Assembly (NCBI GenBank): GCA_903912435.1 | Contig: CAIWHI010000271.1 | Location: forward strand, 87,327 to 132,088 | DNA: 44,762 nt | Origin: an uncultured Bacteroidota bacterium | GTDB lineage: Bacteria; Bacteroidota; Bacteroidia; Chitinophagales; Chitinophagaceae | Direction of reading: 5' to 3' | Shown here: positions 44,617-44,762 of the stretch, piece after piece | Layout: every line of letters begins with the position of its first letter | Numbering within the stretch: the first letter of the stretch is position 1 | Program-made: the position numbers and the translations under genes | The notes under the pieces: model-generated | What the model was told of the DNA's origin: nothing | Databases searched by the model: none | Seen by the model: the letters and a program-made list of their open reading frames with translations, nothing else

Positions 44617-44762
44617 GCTGCGCGATACCTAAACATGGCCTTTGGAAGACCTCGCTGACCTTCTGGGTATTGGATCTTTAAAGAAGTCAACAGATCAGTC
44701 CACTGAGCGGAGATCTTATCAATATTGAAACGAGTATCGGCATAAGACTTGACAAAGCGCAA
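44613..44762 (-). CDS. C-terminal end of probable glycosyltransferase (partial)
   Basis: Forty-nine residues and a stop are visible (LRFVKSYADTRFNIDKISAQ, WTDLLTSLKIQYPEG, GLPKAMFRYRAA). The A-x-x-R-F-x-x-x-x-I-x-x-x-W pattern is the usual last helix of GT4-type glycosyltransferases. Its TGA overlaps the kinase ATG (ATGA), so the transferase would be made with the two heptose enzymes. Only the tail is present; the sugar and acceptor are unknown. Confidence 0.5.
   Translation of the reverse strand: MRFVKSYADTRFNIDKISAQWTDLLTSLKIQYPEGQRGLPKAMFRYRAA

Noticed and set aside
44613-44762. DNA beta/alpha-glucosyltransferase of T4 type at the right edge
   Set aside because: Only the final helix of a generic GT4-like enzyme is visible; nothing identifies DNA as acceptor.

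Overview
The window is part of the genome of a T4-superfamily myovirus. The evidence is a near-complete set of T4-type baseplate and tail genes (gp4, 5, 6, 7, 8, 25, 26, 27, 48, 51, 53, 54-like), the replication and late-transcription trio gp33-gp59-gp32, RNase H, PhoH and T4-type late promoters (TATAAATA/AATAAATA). The protein style (DUF4815 structural proteins, gp32 without zinc cysteines, a GTA-type three-TM holin, tRNA-Arg) resembles cyanophage and rhizobial T4 relatives rather than coliphage T4. The host is therefore probably a Gram-negative, possibly alphaproteobacterial, cell. Host assignment is inference.

Layout. (1) 1-19.6 kb, minus strand: late tail-fibre and baseplate-wedge block, read right to left as gp6, gp7-like, gp8-like, two DUF4815-type giants, a coiled-coil protein, a 939-residue repeat fibre, a small beta protein and a fibre that runs off the left edge. 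(2) 19.6-25.6 kb: an early accessory region of small genes on both strands (DUF932 protein, AAA ATPase, beta-helix protein, membrane peptides). It is organised around at least six copies of one promoter cassette, most with a palindrome just upstream. A gene-free segment lies between two inverted cassette copies. (3) 25.6-27.84 kb, plus: tRNA-Arg(UCU), a small membrane protein, gp33, gp59, gp32 and a bidirectional terminator. (4) 27.84-33.9 kb, minus: tail-associated glucosaminidase, a coiled-coil protein, holin, gp51, gp26, gp54-like, a gp4-linked protein and gp4. (5) 33.9-40.1 kb, plus: gp48, gp53, gp27, a gp5 OB protein without lysozyme, a separate beta-helix spike, a PAAR tip and gp25, then a second bidirectional terminator. 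(6) 40.1-44.76 kb, minus: PhoH, small conserved phage proteins, RNase H, then a sugar module of sedoheptulose-7-phosphate isomerase, heptose-7-phosphate kinase and the end of a probable glycosyltransferase.

Three regulatory classes can be read. Host-like TTGACA-N17-TATAAT promoters precede the DUF932 gene, the tRNA, gp32 and the 131-residue gene near 43 kb. The repeated cassettes (TTTACC/TGTACC, 17-nt spacer, TATATT/TACATT) serve the small early genes. T4-type late boxes sit before gp6, gp8, gp4, gp48 and gp32. The most notable observations are the cassette and palindrome network, the inverted cassette pair around a gene-free segment, one beta-rich repeat module inserted into several different wedge proteins, the split gp5, and the heptose genes.
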